Positions 1 through 12,200 of a DNA stretch of 64,000 nucleotides are shown here, in pieces (position 1 is the stretch's first letter; each line of letters starts with the position of its first letter). This stretch comes from Anastatus disparis. Taxonomy: Eukaryota > Arthropoda > Insecta > Hymenoptera > Eupelmidae. The stretch is from the NCBI GenBank assembly GCA_017163975.1, contig JAFFSR010000353.1, forward strand, positions 2,608,501-2,672,500, written 5' to 3'. Both the position numbers and the translations under genes were made by a program. The notes under the pieces were generated by a model that was not told the origin of the DNA, searched no databases, and was given only the letters and a program-made list of their open reading frames with translations.

Positions 1-840
1 ATCGCCCATTCTCTGTCAAATCGAAGGACGAAAAATTTTTTTTTGCTATAAATTAGTAAAATGGTTCTTTTCCATATTATGGACCACTCAGAATTTTTAT
101 AGATCTCTTTAGTACATATTTTTAGAGCTACAAAGCTTCAAAGTTGGGCTAAAACCATACTTTTGACATTTTTGACTAATTATAGGCTTCAATTACTTAG
201 TTCGGTTGCGTTTTAAGAATATATTACTAAGAAACTTTTTTGTTCAAAATATTCTAAATTTTGAGAAAAAAGTAATTCATAAGTGCTAATGTAGCCATTC
301 GCTGAGCTGAATTCATTTAAAACATTGAAATACCACTTTTCAAGATTTTGAACGATGATCCCATGTCCAAAAAACTCATCGAAGCAGGTAATATATGTAT
401 AAATATGGCCTAAAAATTTCAGAGTAGACACCCTGGTGATTCCTTGGAAAAAATAAAAATGTAATTGAAAATAATGGAAAATGTGATTTCTAGCTAAATT
501 TCTTTAGTTTTAAACTTGAAATTATTATAAAATAATGTGCAAAATGATACTGCGCGAGTTGTATTAAAATTAGTTAATTCACTTGTTTTTTATAGAATTG
601 ATCACTCAATGTCAGAATTATCAAAATCTCTGTTACTGCGAAGTAGGATAAAAGTTGAAAATAAATAAATTGACTTTATGTGTCTATTTATAAAATCATC
701 GTATCAATGATAATTTAAAAAAATTTTATAATTTTTTAAGAAAGTGCATTCCTATGTTTTTAGTATACATTTATTGTAATTAAAGTGAAAATAATATTGA
801 AGATTGTTATGAATGAATATAGAAGTAATAAATATATTTT
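1..840. other. AT-rich left flank, no gene seen
   Basis: No convincing coding region, RNA gene or mobile-element signature is visible. The short open frames here lack codon structure or recognisable motifs and fit chance in AT-rich DNA. Confidence 0.5.
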
Positions 841-1808
841 ATTGGGATTTCGACTTGTACAACCTCAAAAAATATGGTATATCAATACATCAAAAACTGA
901 CATGAGTTTAATCGTATATCACTAACAATGAGAGTAAATTAATTCAATATTAATATATACCAATATATATCTATGGCATGCTGATTTCAATTATTTGTTT
1001 AAATAGCTTCTCAGTTTTTATACATGATTAGATTCAATTATTGCTGTCACATCATTGGATAAATTCAAAGTAAAATGAAAATCAATTTTCATAAAATAAG
1101 AATATTATTTACTAATGTGAATATAATAAGCTACTTTAAAAAAAATACAGCAAGAATTAGAATCAATCATTTTCTAAAACTAAACTTAGGAATATAGATC
1201 AATAGGTACTTTAATTTTAACAAGTCTCGAGAAATAAAATTCAAGTCAGCGTCTATCATCCGCTAAGTCTATAAAAGAATATGATCATTTACCTGTTATT
1301 CACATTCATATTATTCATCTGTACTGTTATAAATAGAATGCTCACTCACCCTAAATCACACTATTTACAACTTTTAATAAAAAAAAAGTTATTACAAAGT
1401 ATCATTCATTATTTCAAACAAATCTGTTAAGATATACATTCATACTTGTTTTAAGCTACCCTGTCAAAAAAAATTCATATGAATTTTTATATGAATTTTT
1501 AATCTGAATTTTTAATCTGAATTTTTTATTTGAATTTTTAATACATCCGATATATATTTTTGTTTCATTTTTTTTATACTAAAAAATTCATATAAAAAAT
1601 TGCAGGTTGGATTGTGAAGTTTTTTCATACTTTTCCCATATAAAAATAATGAGATGATCACCATGATTATTATTCATTTGAATTTTTCATATAAATTTTT
1701 TAATGGATAAAAATGAAACAAAAATGCGTATTAAATATATGAATAATTCATATGAAAAATTTATATTGAAAATCCATATAAAAATTCATACGAATTTTTT
1801 CCACAGGG
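841..1808. repeat. Dispersed repeat, inverted copy at about 37037-38110
   Basis: This stretch reappears in reverse complement at about 37037-38110, with recognisable but diverged identity. It includes the terminal foldback at 1459-1808. Since the foldback and its neighbouring unique sequence are shared together, the two copies come from a segmental duplication rather than two independent insertions. Confidence 0.75.
1459..1808. mobile_element. Foldback MITE with CCCTGT termini
   Basis: The element starts CCCTGT followed by an A-run and repeated ATTCATATGAATTTT-like units, and ends with the inverted form and ACAGGG. It is about 350 bp and non-coding. A relative with the same ends lies at 37037-37458. 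No clear target duplication is visible, so the superfamily is not assigned. Confidence 0.65.
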
Positions 1809-1915
1809 CATCGAGTTTCACAAAGCTTTGAAGCTTACTTAGATGTGAACCTAACTGAACAAGCAATCATTATTGTTTCTATCACAGTATAAAAGGAGAA
1901 AATTTTAGCTGTGCT

Positions 1916-2290
1916 TTGACTCATGTACACAAGTTAAAAGCCTGGCTCATGAAAACAATTTATATACCGATACAAAAAGAAGAAGAATCAACAGACGAGC
2001 CCGACAGTCAAGAAAAAAATAAAATCAACAATATTTATAATAAAATTAAAGAATCAGATCTAGATAACGAATCACCACGGACAACCGACTGCTCTACCCC
2101 CACTACTGTCATTGAAAATTTAAGCAGCGGTGAGAACGATATTACAAAAGAAAATATCTACGATAAAATCAGTGATAAACTCGTTGCAAGTGCTGAAAGG
2201 TCTCAAAAAGATTCCTGCCAAGACAGTGGGTGTGTTTCCTGCAGACAAGATTCCTCTAATCTGGGAAAAACCGTGTGCCCTTGTAGTTAA
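1916..2290 (+). CDS. Hypothetical Polinton ORF upstream of protease (left-arm copy)
   Basis: This is a 124-aa open frame, polar and rich in Ser, Asp, Glu and Lys, with no recognised domain. It overlaps the start of the protease frame in a different register. It could be a separate short gene or a frameshifted N-terminal extension of the protease gene. The mirrored copy at 15222-15596 differs by one Pro/Ser codon. Function is unknown. Confidence 0.35.
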   Translation: MTHVHKLKAWLMKTIYIPIQKEEESTDEPDSQEKNKINNIYNKIKESDLDNESPRTTDCSTPTTVIENLSSGENDITKENIYDKISDKLVASAERSQKDSCQDSGCVSCRQDSSNLGKTVCPCS

Positions 2291-2693
2291 TCTCGATGAA
2301 AGCTCAAAACCAGGGTCTCATTGGGTTGCAATTTACGTCGATTCCGATGGACAGGGGACTTACTTTGACAGCTATGGATTACCTCCAACCGTACCAGATC
2401 ACATCGATCGCCTTAGAAGAAACTGGCGAGTGTACGAGTGGAACATACAGCAACTACAGAACCTTAATTCTGATGTGTGTGGGCAGTATTGTGTCGATTT
2501 TTTGTTTTATATGTCCCATAATTATTCTCTTAACATGCTTTGTACGTTATTTTCAACCGATACAAAGGATAATGATAGATTAAGCCTTATATTATTTAAC
2601 CGAATCATGAATGTAAAAAAAGAAACAAAAAAAAAAAAAGAAATTATATGTGCCCAGTGCAATCAAGTGTCTAAAGCAAAAAATATTATGTAA
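2130..2693 (+). CDS. PRO: Polinton adenain/Ulp1-like cysteine protease (left-arm copy)
   Basis: The 187-aa product belongs to the adenovirus-protease/Ulp1 fold family (C5/C48), which matures capsid proteins in Polintons. Catalytic landmarks are in order: GVFPADKIP near residues 34-42, His in GSHWVAI near residue 63, Asp in YFDSYG, then a Gln-containing segment leading to Cys in DVCGQYC. The core appears intact. The C-terminal tail is Lys-rich with CAQC. The first Met may not be the real start, since upstream sequence in the frame is poorly conserved in character. This copy is on the plus strand, only because the arm is an inverted duplicate of 14819-15382. It is cut off from the rest of the Polinton, so expression is doubtful. 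Confidence 0.82.
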   Translation: MRTILQKKISTIKSVINSLQVLKGLKKIPAKTVGVFPADKIPLIWEKPCALVVNLDESSKPGSHWVAIYVDSDGQGTYFDSYGLPPTVPDHIDRLRRNWRVYEWNIQQLQNLNSDVCGQYCVDFLFYMSHNYSLNMLCTLFSTDTKDNDRLSLILFNRIMNVKKETKKKKEIICAQCNQVSKAKNIM

Positions 2694-4268
2694 TGTGTAT
2701 GCCTGTGTGTGCGTGTGTATGTATGTGTATGTGAATAACTTCCAATATTTTTTTACTTTGTTACCATACTTAGTTGTTATCAAGACACCCTTAAAGATGG
2801 GTCAGGCACCGAGCTCGGGGAACGCTGGCGATCGCACTCCTCTAATCGGAAAAAATAAAAAAATACATGTAAGACTTGCAAAGTCGTATTACTCGAAACT
2901 TATATACTTGTATCGTCGTTGTAATAATTTTATAAAAAATAAACGTATCAATCCAATATATCTCTATTTATTTCTATACCCTTCCATCATTTTTTCTCTA
3001 AAGTTAATATTTCATTCTTATAATAAAAATTTTTTCTTCAATTTTTACTAATTTTTAAATATAATTTTGTAATAATTTATTATCATTGATATATATTTAT
3101 TTATTATTAGCATTTATTATTAAAATTTTCTATCATCTAAAAAAGGAATATGATGTAAAATGAATCGTATATTACAATATATTTTTTTTAATAATCAATT
3201 GAGGGAAGTATTTTCATACATTGGTGTAACGCATACACCATCTAAGCATAAGGTGCATGTTAAAGTCGATATAAAAGGCCGGAGATACCGGGCAAGACTG
3301 TCATTGGGTATTCTATAGGGCATAGTCTCGGTAGTCTTCGGCGCCGTACAACGTACTTCGGCTTTTCCGACACGGAGAACGATGAGAGAGAGAGAGAACG
3401 GGTAAGCAATGTAGTCGAGAGCGAATGCACTGGTCGTGCAGCATAATATAGGTCATAATATAAACATCCCAAGTTTTATTGGTGCGGATGCACCCACACA
3501 AGTGTAGCGTTCGCTCTAACAGGGGCCATTCTATTTCTGGCGCTACTATTACCCCCCACCACTCGTACATCTCCATTCGTTGTTGTACACACGCTTATAC
3601 GTTAATACTAGCTGGTTACATAGACACACATCTACACACACACAGTTGTAAAGCTTATATATATATGTATATATACATCACTTGTACAATCTAGTGTTGA
3701 TTTTCAGGGTTTTTCTCTTTTACTTTTTTCCACTTACTCGTAAAATATCGCTCTTTAAATTCGTAAATATATTAATACAGGAAAATATTGAAAATCGGTA
3801 AATATATACAATAAAAATATACAAACATTAAAAATATACAAATCGGTAATATATCAAAAATATTCAAAAAATATACTAATCGGTAATATATCAAAAATAT
3901 TAAAAAACAGAAAAAAACTTGAAATATTCTAAAATTACACCAAGTGACAAACTCTCAAAAAATCCTTATTTCTTAAAAATTCAATTTTACTAATTTTTTC
4001 AATAATTTTTTCAATAATTTACTGATTTTAACATTTTTCATTTTTTCATTTATTATTTTATTTATTATTAACATTTATTATTTATTATTATTTTTTTACG
4101 AAATTCCCGATTATCGAGAAGCGAGATAAGGCCAAGCGATAAGGCGCCGTCTCAGACGACCGATCTGGCATACGCGCGCCCCAACTCTGGCATACTTGCC
4201 CCCAGGGGGTGTGAATACTCGTCCCCTGTGACGTCACAACTGTCTGGAGTTTAGACCCCCTTTCTACT
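2537..4268 (+). repeat. Polinton terminal repeat, inverted-duplicate copy
   Basis: This is the reverse complement of the Polinton left terminal repeat (13242-14973), carried in the palindrome's left arm. It ends at 4268 with GACCCCCTTTCTACT, the Polinton terminus. From 4269 on the sequence is flanking DNA. Confidence 0.85.
4227..4238. promoter_or_regulatory. CRE/ATF-type palindrome in Polinton terminus
   Basis: TGTGACGTCACA is a perfect 12-bp palindrome containing the CRE core TGACGTCA, about 30 bp inside the Polinton end. It is mirrored in the right arm at about 13272-13283. In the right terminal repeat near 35279-35290 the core has changed to TGATGTCA. A regulatory role is inferred from the motif only. 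Confidence 0.4.
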
Positions 4269-5339
4269 AGCGTCCTCTTAAGCTCAAATCAATAGACGCA
4301 ACTCAAGTAACGATGGTTATTCAAAACTAATTATGTCTTTGTCTCTGTCATGATAAAAAAAAAGACAGATGATATAACCGTTACTTGAGTTACGTTTATC
4401 ACTCCAAACCTTAGGCACGAATTTATAGACGTGACTTGAGCGTTGAATATAACTTGGAACCAAAGTATCGTTACTTGAGTATCAGCTCTTACTTCAATCG
4501 AGTGTTACATCTTTATCAACGAGTATCTTATCTTTGTGATTTTATATTTTATAACTGACTGTGATAATTTCTCCAAGAAACATATTTTATTAATGAGATG
4601 CTCTTCGGTAAAAATATAATACTTAATTGTAGCAACAGCTGATATTCAAGTGATGATACTTAAGTTCCAAGTTATACTGAATACTCAAGTCACGACTATG
4701 AATTCGAGCCTTAGGCCGCGATCAGATGATAAAGAATAGATATGCAGAGTGGAGCTTAAGTAATCTAAATAACCAATAATAGCTATTCTACGACTTTCTA
4801 TTATGCAAGACTGTGTGTGCCCTGCTCACATGATGCAGAATAAAAGTAAAGAGATATGTCATAAAAGTTCAATGACATCGAGTGGGGGTTATAATAATGG
4901 AATAATACTTCATAAAAATATTTTTATTATAAAAAAAAATTAAAATAAAAATATTTATATTCCATTCAAAATAGTAACAAGGGAATGCATAGCCAACACG
5001 TTTTATCTGTATCTCTTATGTTGCTTGTTTATTTATTCAATTATTCTTACATAATTAAGTGCAAATAAATTTATAGGGTCGCTTACATTATTCTTTATTA
5101 TTATATATCATATTTTCAATTTTTTTAAGAATTATTTGTGCTCCGTTTTTGCACGTAGCACTTAACATAAAAAATGGAAAAAAAGAAAAAGGAGAATGGA
5201 AAAGTATAGCTGTGTGAATTGCCCTACTTTAAATACTAAAATTTTTATTTTCAGGTTTAAAGAAGTCTCAGACCACTGTTTTTTCTGTTGATTATAGTCA
5301 GGTCAACTTAAGAATGAATAATCAATTATCATCATTTCT
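4269..5339. other. Polinton-flanking DNA, no gene seen
   Basis: This is AT-rich DNA just outside the Polinton terminus. It contains inverted-repeat pieces built on ACTCAAGT and CAAGTTATA-type words between about 4310 and 4700, which suggests an old foldback element. No coding region is supported. Confidence 0.4.
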
Positions 5340-5700
5340 TAATGGAAAGTTTTTGATTGGATGGGTCTATTTTTCTCCATCAGATGAAGTGTCTATAAAG
5401 CTCATTAAAAAAAGATTAAAGAGTTAAATTTTAGTTAACCTGATCATAAAATAATCATAGTTAGTGACTCTAATTTACCAAATATGATATGGACTGAGGA
5501 TGCTTTATATGTCAGATGTGGTGTATGAAACCTATTCTCAAGTAGATTATGAACAAGTGTTTTCTGTGTTCGATTCTAAGGGTTATTCTCTGGATTTGTT
5601 ATTTGCTCCAAGAGGATGTGTTGTATGTCAAATATTTAATGACTTTTGACGGTTTGCTTTTTATTTCACAAATAATCATTTCCATATTTTTACAAGTGTT
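5340..5700 (+). pseudogene. Non-LTR retrotransposon endonuclease remnant
   Basis: Conceptual translation across several frames gives fragments of an APE-type endonuclease, including a GD(S/F)NLPN..W-like segment near 5460-5495 and a YSLDL segment near 5580-5600. Stops and frameshifts are frequent. A less damaged relative lies at 35990-36450. The mirrored copy is at about 11813-12173. Confidence 0.5.
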
Positions 5701-5743
5701 ATTGATTAAAATTTTTCTTTCAATCTCCTGACAAAATCTAAGC

Positions 5744-6387
5744 TGTTATAAAAACTCAACCACAAGGAGATAAGGCCTTATAGAAACAAAATTAGATCCA
5801 TAAAACTAGATTAATACATTCTTTTATTAAGTAAGACTTACAAGGATATAAGACCTTATAGAAATAAAATTAGATCCACAAAACTAGAATAATCCATTCT
5901 TTTATTAAGAAGGGGCCGAACTATCTGTCTTTGTCTAATAGCGTTTTTCATCATTTATGTAAACACTATCCGGTATAACAAAGAAAAAATAGCAGCCCCC
6001 GCTAGATATTAGTATAATTAGTAAATTTTGTAATAACAACCAAATTTTTTTACCGCATAGTTTTCGACTAATTAGAGACCTACTAGCAATCTAGAATATA
6101 ACGTATCTTTTTTTGGTAGGTCTCTAATTATTCAAAAACTACGCAGTGAAAAAATTTGGTTGTTATTACAAAATTTACTTATTATACTAATATCTAGCGG
6201 GGGCTGCTATTTTTTTCTTGTTATACCGGATAGTGTTTACATAAATGATGGAAAACGCTATTAGACAAAGACAGATAGTTCGGCCCCTTCTTAAGTAAGA
6301 CTTAATGAAAGAATGGATTAATCTAGTTTTGTGGATCTGATTTTGTTTTTATAAGGCCTTATCTCCTTGTGTTTGAGTTTTTATAAC
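5744..6387. mobile_element. Outer foldback MITE hosting a second MITE
   Basis: The ends GTTATAAAAACTCAACCACAAGG and its inverted form near 6365-6387 bracket a foldback with repeated TTATAAGGCCTTAT-like words. The TTAA-type MITE at 5909-6290 is nested inside. The paralogous locus near 36755 lacks the whole insertion, giving an approximate empty site. The mirrored copy is at about 11126-11769. Confidence 0.65.
5909..6290. mobile_element. TTAA-type foldback MITE (left-arm copy)
   Basis: This 382-bp palindromic element starts GAAGGGGCCGAAC and ends with the complement, flanked by TTAA on both sides (5905-5908, 6291-6294). TTAA duplications are typical of piggyBac-like elements. Relatives lie at 40101-40480, 59910-60289 and, as a half, at 54704. 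Confidence 0.8.
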
Positions 6388-6394
6388 TAGTGTT

Positions 6395-8148
6395 ATTGAT
6401 ACTTGTTTAGTATTCATTAAGTGCAATATAATCATATTTTGAAGATAAATAGGATCGCTTAACGGCATGTCGAAGCTGCAGCAATCAAGTTTTGCTTTTT
6501 TTATTTTATCAATATTTTTTTAAATTCTTAAATTAAACAAATATAATGACTTGTCCGCACTAAAGCTATATTTATACAATAATTTTTGTTAAAATAAAAA
6601 ATCATTTCGACTTGTTATTTTTTTATGAGCTCGGATTGGAAATTAGATATCAAACTCGACAAACCTAACCTTAAAATACGACATATTGAAAGTTTTTATT
6701 ATAACTTTGTATGTATAATATTTTGGTGGATTTCTTGAGTTGTCCGCACTAGAGTTTAATCTTACAAATTTTTTCTTTGTTGCAAAGAAACTCGATTAAA
6801 TGCATCGTTTATTCATAAGTTAAGATTGGAAATATTATTAGAAGGCGGACAGCTTCGTCATGCTCTTAAGGCTTTTTCTTAATTTTGCATTTAAAATGAA
6901 AAAGTATGAATCAATTTACGTATTCAAAGATTATTACAGTGTTAGAAACTTTTTATATAATTTTTCAGTTACATAAATCATTAATAGGTATTGTTTATTA
7001 TGCGATTGATAATGTCTGTAAAATAGTTGGCTGATTCCATTCAGATTCATGCAGGCCATCACTGATCGAATTTTTTTTTTTTCTAAGTAATAAAAATACC
7101 TTATATTATGTATATGAAGATGAAATTTACCTCGTAGAACGCTCAAAAAATTTTTTTTTTCTTACTACAGCAATTTTAGTGATGGATGTAAAGACGAAAA
7201 TTCGAAAATTGAAAATGAACCTCCACTTTTAACTGACTATAGCTCCGTCAATTTTCAACCTTTTTGTGCGTTCTTTTAACGAAAATGTGCGGAATTCTGT
7301 CTAGTTTCAAATGCAATCTCGATTTTTGTAATACAATTCGATCTCACTGAGTTATTTACAAAAAACCGAAGAAAAGCGATTTTTTCAAACACGATTTTCT
7401 CAAAAACTATATTTTTTTTTTTTGAAATTTTTATATGATTTTATACATAAAAAATACTAACTTCTAGGGTAGGTGATAATATGCGATTTTGCATTATTTT
7501 TTTTTAACAGATTTTTAAACGTTTTTTTTATATTTTCGATTTTAAAACATTGACACCATGGCGCATCGTACTATTTTTCCAACTTTACGTGTTCTTAAAA
7601 CTATTCTTATGCTTTTATTTATTAATATATCAAAAATATTAACAATAATCTTTAAAATAAACGCCGGATCGAATATTTTGATCAATTAGAACCAAAGTTA
7701 TGACGATTTGAAGTTTAAAAAAAAAATGCTAAAACTTTAAATAAATATGATATTTACATTGAGGAAACGCAATTTTCGTTAAAGATTAAAATCTAAAAAG
7801 ATATAAATTTTTTTAATTTAAAAACAAAGTTATTTTGATGAAAGAATACATAACCATTTATCCTCTTTTTATGGTACGTTATTATAATAAAATTTTTTTT
7901 TGTTGGAGAATATAATTTTTTTATTAGTTCGAATTTCGCGCCTAGAATTTGAATTTATTTTGTTGGGAGTTGACGCATGTCATCACTAGGTAGCGATGAT
8001 TCGTTCTTTGCATTCTCATTAACGACTTGACGCGTTTAAAAATATAAGAAAAGGAAGATAAAAAATAAAGATGTTTCATAAAAATTATTTTTTTCGATCT
8101 GTCATTGGACAGAATATCAATAATGGCATCACTGATTGTTAAAATAAA
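6395..8148. other. Non-coding flanking DNA
   Basis: AT-rich sequence with long A and T runs and no supported gene. The parts at about 6395-6470 and 6860-7025 have diverged counterparts at 36770-36990. The whole is mirrored in the right arm. Confidence 0.4.
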
Positions 8149-8903
8149 GTGCAAGGGTTTAAAAGAAAGGCATTAAAAATTGTTTATGATTGCTCCAAAA
8201 GTCTGCTTGGAGAATTAGGTGATCTAACGGAGTCTTTGAAGCGCTTGTATCTAAATACTTCTTTCTCTAGAGAAGATAAAGTATGCCCTTCGTGTTACAA
8301 AATATTGTTAGATGAAGTGAAAAATGCGCCTATTTCATCGACTTCAAGCAGTCAAGAATCTTCGGAAGATTTTATTCATAGTGAGGCTGTGGTAGAACAG
8401 CTCGACGAGACTTCAAGTAATTTGAAATTAAACATTTCACCAATTAAGATGCCTCAAAGTATCAATATCAAGATGTGAGAATCGCATGCTCTCCGAAAAA
8501 AAAACAAATGAACGATGCATTTGATTCACAAATAGCAAGTAAAATGATGAAAGTCTACGATATAACGGATTTGCCCGCATTGAATGAAAATAATGAATGT
8601 AAAACAAATGATAAATGGATTGAGAATATTAAAATTGCATTAAATAATTGTTCAAATTTTCTTGAAAAAGTGCGATTGTTGAGTATTATACCAAATGATA
8701 TTTCCAAAGATTATTTATTATCAGTTTTACCAAATGTAACTATTTATATGATTGATCAAGCACGATCATTGGTAAATAATAAAAAAATTTACAAGCAGTC
8801 TGAGAACTATTGTGGCCATTCTTTGGATAGTAAAATTTTGATGAAAGTAAAGGATTATTATCTGAACGATGATTTTAATTGTTCTCGTCAAAGTGCAAAT
8901 AAA
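8149..8903 (+). pseudogene. Broken zinc-motif/transposon-like gene crossing the palindrome spacer
   Basis: The first frame (to 8478) contains a CPSC pair near residue 42 followed by a Ser/Glu-rich linker. The reading then continues in another frame (from about 8475 into the spacer) with a segment reading LEKVRLLSIIPNDISKDYLL and a later GHSLDSKILMKVKDYY stretch. I recall this block from a family of uncharacterised, repetitive insect proteins, but not with a known function. The two parts need a frameshift near 8475 to join. The spacer carries coding-like sequence that has no mirror copy, so the gene is cut where the palindrome folds back at 8903/8904. Confidence 0.5.
8610..8903 (+). other. Single-copy spacer of the palindrome
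   Basis: These 294 bp lie between the arms and continue the plus-strand broken gene. They have no counterpart in the right arm. Confidence 0.85.
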
Positions 8904-9277
8904 ATTTGTTTTACATTCATTATTTTCATTCAATGCGGGCAAATCCGTTATATCGTAGACTTTCATCATTTTACTTGCTATTTGTGAATCAAATGCATCG
9001 TTCATTTGTTTTTTTTTCGGAGAGCATGCGATTCTCACATCTTGATATTGATACTTTGAGGCATCTTAATTGGTGAAATGTTTAATTTCAAATTACTTGA
9101 AGTCTCGTCGAGCTGTTCTACCACAGCCTCACTATGAATAAAATCTTCCGAAGATTCTTGACTGCTTGAAGTCGATGAAATAGGCGCATTTTTCACTTCA
9201 TCTAACAATATTTTGTAACACGAAGGGCATACTTTATCTTCTCTAGAGAAAGAAGTATTTAGATACAAGCGCTTCAA
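8904..9277 (-). pseudogene. Mirrored, truncated copy of the zinc-motif gene
   Basis: Minus-strand counterpart of the gene at 8149. It contains the CPSC-containing part and the following frame, but ends at the fold-back point and so lacks the segment carried by the spacer. Confidence 0.5.
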
Positions 9278-12200
9278 AGACTCCGTTAGATCACCTAATT
9301 CTCCAAGCAGACTTTTGGAGCAATCATAAACAATTTTTTAATGCCTTTCTTTTAAACCCTTGCACTTTATTTTAACAATCAGTGATGCCATTATTGATAT
9401 TCTGTCCAATGACAGATCGAAAAAAATAATTTTTATGAAACATCTTTATTTTTTATCTTCCTTTTCTTATATTTTTAAACGCGTCAAGTCGTTAATGAGA
9501 ATGCAAAGAACGAATCATCGCTACCTAGTGATGACATGCGTCAACTCCCAACAAAATAAATTCAAATTCTAGGCGCGAAATTCGAACTAATAAAAAAATT
9601 ATATTCTCCAACAAAAAAAAATTTTATTATAATAACGTACCATAAAAAGAGGATAAATGGTTATGTATTCTTTCATCAAAATAACTTTGTTTTTTAAATT
9701 AAAAAATTTATATCTTTTTAGATTTTAATCTTTAACGAAAATTGCGTTTCCTCAATGTAAATATCATATTTATTTAAAGTTTTAGCATTTTTTTTTTAAA
9801 CTTCAAATCGTCATAACTTTGGTTCTAATTGATCAAAATATTCGATCCGGCGTTTATTTTAAAGATTATTGTTAATATTTTTGATATATTAATAAATAAA
9901 AGCATAAGAATAGTTTTAAGAACACGTAAAGTTGGAAAAATAGTACGATGCGCCATGGTGTCAATGTTTTAAAATCGAAAATATAAAAAAAACGTTTAAA
10001 AATCTGTTAAAAAAAAATAATGCAAAATCGCATATTATCACCTACCCTAGAAGTTAGTATTTTTTATGTATAAAATCATATAAAAATTTCAAAAAAAAAA
10101 AATATAGTTTTTGAGAAAATCGTGTTTGAAAAAATCGCTTTTCTTCGGTTTTTTGTAAATAACTCAGTGAGATCGAATTGTATTACAAAAATCGAGATTG
10201 CATTTGAAACTAGACAGAATTCCGCACATTTTCGTTAAAAGAACGCACAAAAAGGTTGAAAATTGACGGAGCTATAGTCAGTTAAAAGTGGAGGTTCATT
10301 TTCAATTTTCGAATTTTCGTCTTTACATCCATCACTAAAATTGCTGTAGTAAAAAAAAAATTTTTGAGCGTTCTACGAGGTAAATTTCATCTTCATATAC
10401 ATAATATAAGGTATTTTTATTACTTAGAAAAAAAAATTCGATCAGTGATGGCCTGCATGAATCTGAATGGAATCAGCCAACTATTTTACAGACATTATCA
10501 ATCGCATAATAAACAATACCTATTAATGATTTATGTAACTGAAAAATTATATAAAAAGTTTCTAACACTGTAATAATCTTTGAATACGTAAATTGATTCA
10601 TACTTTTTCATTTTAAATGCAAAATTAAGAAAAAGCCTTAAGAGCATGACGAAGCTGTCCGCCTTCTAATAATATTTCCAATCTTAACTTATGAATAAAC
10701 GATGCATTTAATCGAGTTTCTTTGCAACAAAGAAAAAATTTGTAAGATTAAACTCTAGTGCGGACAACTCAAGAAATCCACCAAAATATTATACATACAA
10801 AGTTATAATAAAAACTTTCAATATGTCGTATTTTAAGGTTAGGTTTGTCGAGTTTGATATCTAATTTCCAATCCGAGCTCATAAAAAAATAACAAGTCGA
10901 AATGATTTTTTATTTTAACAAAAATTATTGTATAAATATAGCTTTAGTGCGGACAAGTCATTATATTTGTTTAATTTAAGAATTTAAAAAAATATTGATA
11001 AAATAAAAAAAGCAAAACTTGATTGCTGCAGCTTCGACATGCCGTTAAGCGATCCTATTTATCTTCAAAATATGATTATATTGCACTTAATGAATACTAA
11101 ACAAGTATCAATAACACTAGTTATAAAAACTCAAACACAAGGAGATAAGGCCTTATAAAAACAAAATCAGATCCACAAAACTAGATTAATCCATTCTTTC
11201 ATTAAGTCTTACTTAAGAAGGGGCCGAACTATCTGTCTTTGTCTAATAGCGTTTTCCATCATTTATGTAAACACTATCCGGTATAACAAAAAGAAAAATA
11301 GCAGCCCCCGCTAGATATTAGTATAATAAGTAAATTTTGTAATAACAACCAAATTTTTTCACTGCGTAGTTTTTGAATAATTAGAGACCTACCAAAAAAA
11401 GATACGTTATATTCTAGATTGCTAGTAGGTCTCTAATTAGTCGAAAACTATGCGGTAAAAAATTTGGTTGTTATTACAAAATTTACTAATTATACTAATA
11501 TCTAGCGGGGGCTGCTATTTTTTTCTTGTTATACCGGATAGTGTTTACATAAATGATGAAAAACGCTATTAGACAAAGACAGATAGTTCGGCCCCTTCTT
11601 AATAAAAGAATGGATTATTCTAGTTTTGTGGATCTAATTTTATTTTTATAAGGTCTTATATCCTTGTAAGTCTTACTTAATAAAAGAATGTATTAATCTA
11701 GTTTTATGGATCTAATTTTGTTTCTATAAGGCCTTATCTCCTTGTGGTTGAGTTTTTATAACAGCTTAGATTTTGTCAGGAGATTGAAAGAAAAATTTTA
11801 ATCAATAACACTTGTAAAAATATGGAAATGATTATTTGTGAAATAAAAAGCAAACCGTCAAAAGTCATTAAATATTTGACATACAACACATCCTCTTGGA
11901 GCAAATAACAAATCCAGAGAATAACCCTTAGAATCGAACACAGAAAACACTTGTTCATAATCTACTTGAGAATAGGTTTCATACACCACATCTGACATAT
12001 AAAGCATCCTCAGTCCATATCATATTTGGTAAATTAGAGTCACTAACTATGATTATTTTATGATCAGGTTAACTAAAATTTAACTCTTTAATCTTTTTTT
12101 AATGAGCTTTATAGACACTTCATCTGATGGAGAAAAATAGACCCATCCAATCAAAAACTTTCCATTAAGAAATGATGATAATTGATTATTCATTCTTAAG

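Larger units (their letters stand above)
1857..8609 (+). repeat. Left arm of 6.75-kb inverted repeat
   Basis: Each position x here matches about 17513-x in the right arm (8904-15654) in reverse complement. The outer match ends abruptly at 1857 and 15654. Differences are few: some homopolymer lengths and scattered substitutions, such as a Pro/Ser codon difference in the 124-aa ORF. The arm holds 2.4 kb of Polinton end (1857-4268) and 4.3 kb of flanking DNA (4269-8609). Confidence 0.92.

Noticed and set aside
3260..3694. Several short overlapping frames in the Polinton terminal repeat
   Set aside because: They overlap on both strands, lack motifs and lie in a non-coding terminal repeat. Different frames survive in each copy.
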